Source: an uncultured beta proteobacterium
GTDB taxonomy: Bacteria > Pseudomonadota > Gammaproteobacteria > Burkholderiales > Burkholderiaceae_C
Length of the DNA stretch: 6,577 nt
Assembly (NCBI GenBank): GCA_903834645.1
Contig: CAILKA010000553.1
Coordinates: 1-6,577, forward strand
Direction of reading: 5' to 3'
Both the position numbers and the translations under genes were made by a program. Under the pieces are notes generated by a model that did no database searches, was not told where the DNA came from, and saw only the letters and a list, made by a program, of their open reading frames with translations. Below are positions 6,100 through 6,577 of the stretch, in pieces (positions within the stretch are counted from its first letter, which is position 1; each line of letters starts with the position of its first letter).

Positions 6100-6477
6100 A
6101 TGTATGAATTGACAAGCTCCGACTGTCGTCGGGTCGGTGGAGGAAACGGGGGAAGTTCCTCGGGCGGCGGCAGTCAAGGGTCGTCGCAGGTGTGTACCTC
6201 ATTGCCTGGTGGCGGCTCACAGTGCACGTCGAACAACGGACGGTCGATGGTGATCCAAACCTATGACCGGAGTGGCAATCTGACGAACACCACCGTATGT
6301 ACTGAGAATCGATCCGCTTCGCTTCAGGTCAAAGCGACGCCTCAAGTATCCGGCCAGGTGAAGGGAGGCGGTGGAACCTCCTGCAGCACTCAGGGCGCAT
6401 CCTCTGGGAGCAACCAGAACTCGAGTTACCCGGGACAGCTGTTGATTTATAGCCCGTTCTTCTACGGGGCTCCGTAA
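6100..6477 (+). CDS. Putative double-glycine-leader secreted peptide (microcin/bacteriocin-like)
   Basis: I do not recognise this 125-residue protein by name. It opens MYELTSSDCRRVGGG. If cut after Gly15, Leu4, Thr5, Asp8 and Val12 fall at -12, -11, -8 and -4, as in the L-S/T-x-x-E/D-x-x-x-V/I-x-G-G leader of class II bacteriocins and colicin V-type microcins; Cys9 stands where a Leu is usual. Such leaders are removed by C39-peptidase ABC exporters. The predicted mature part (110 residues) is rich in Gly, Ser, Asn, Thr and Gln. It has four Cys (32, 42, 67, 95), each followed by Thr or Ser, enough for two disulfides, and a YDRSGNLTNTT stretch (55-65). The C-terminus is aromatic and hydrophobic (LLIYSPFFYGAP). 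G/C falls to about 53-57% in two lines counted, against about 72% in alr, suggesting transfer or relaxed selection. No exporter or immunity gene is in view. It could also be a non-toxic secreted or surface peptide. Confidence 0.72.
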   Translation: MYELTSSDCRRVGGGNGGSSSGGGSQGSSQVCTSLPGGGSQCTSNNGRSMVIQTYDRSGNLTNTTVCTENRSASLQVKATPQVSGQVKGGGGTSCSTQGASSGSNQNSSYPGQLLIYSPFFYGAP

Positions 6478-6483
6478 GGGCGC

Positions 6484-6520
6484 AGCACGCAGGAGCACCC
6501 CTACGGCGCCCCTGCGTGCT
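6484..6520. terminator. Strong hairpin, probable (bidirectional) terminator
   Basis: AGCACGCAGG (6484-6493) and CCTGCGTGCT (6511-6520) form a perfect ten-pair stem. Further pairs inside (6495-6496 with 6508-6509, 6498-6499 with 6505-6506) leave a five-base loop. It starts six bases after the peptide stop. No T-run follows on either strand, so it is not a textbook intrinsic terminator, but its position between two possible convergent gene ends fits a transcript boundary. Confidence 0.6.
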
Positions 6521-6534
6521 ACTGCGAAAGGCGA

Positions 6535-6577
6535 CTACAGCGCAACAAGCATGCGGTTCGCGACACTGATTTCAACA
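6535..6577 (-). CDS. Possible C-terminal end of a convergent gene (partial)
   Basis: The minus strand is open from the right edge to TAG at 6537-6535 and reads VEISVANRMLVAL followed by stop. Thirteen codons are far too few to identify a product, and chance alone could give this. The support is positional: the strong hairpin at 6484-6520 sits between this stop and the peptide stop, as expected for convergent genes. Confidence 0.25.
   Translation of the reverse strand, partial: VEISVANRMLVAL

Noticed and set aside
6217..6498. Minus-strand 93-codon frame opposite the peptide gene
   Set aside because: I considered it as an antisense immunity protein, but it is Arg-rich, lacks a convincing membrane segment or ribosome-binding site, and starts inside the terminator hairpin.
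6551..6577. Plus-strand ATG reading MRFATLIST at the right edge
   Set aside because: Only nine codons are visible and there is no ribosome-binding site at a usable distance. The minus-strand stop at 6535 fits the hairpin position slightly better.
1..6577. tRNA, rRNA, CRISPR array, insertion sequence or attachment site
   Set aside because: No cloverleaf, regularly spaced direct repeats, transposase-like protein or terminal repeats were seen on reading both strands.

Overview
The window comes from a high-GC bacterial chromosome. One 60-base line inside alr counts to 43 G/C, about 72%. The gene content and the protein resemblances (TyrB, LplT, Alr, ArfB) suggest a betaproteobacterium of the Burkholderiales type. 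That placement is inference from protein style, since no 16S rRNA or other marker is present.

Layout: four genes run leftward, then a divergent control region, then three genes run rightward. On the minus strand, read from the control region outward, are lplT (lysophospholipid flippase, 4102-2825), an EamA/DMT-family permease (2737-1856), a Cys-type glutathione peroxidase (1729-1217) and tyrB (aromatic aminotransferase, from 1137, cut by the left edge about 18 residues before its expected end). On the plus strand are alr (alanine racemase, 4277-5389), arfB (ribosome-rescue peptidyl-tRNA hydrolase, 5386-5874, overlapping alr by GTGA) and, after about 225 bases of hairpin-rich DNA, a small secreted-peptide gene (6100-6477). 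A strong hairpin follows it, and a possible convergent gene end lies at the right edge.

The first six genes are ordinary housekeeping: envelope lipid and peptidoglycan precursor supply (lplT, alr), amino acid transamination (tyrB), peroxide defence (gpx), metabolite transport (EamA) and translation quality control (arfB). They do not form one pathway.

The unusual part is the right end. The 125-residue product of 6100-6477 begins MYELTSSDCRRVGGG, which fits the double-glycine leader of class II bacteriocins/microcins and other peptides exported by C39-peptidase ABC transporters. The rest is Gly/Ser/Asn/Thr-rich with four Cys, each followed by Thr or Ser. Base composition drops to about 53-57% G/C in two lines counted there, so this looks like a recently acquired or differently evolving accessory locus at the edge of a core block. 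No exporter, immunity gene or maturation enzyme is visible in the window; any would lie to the right of 6577 or elsewhere.
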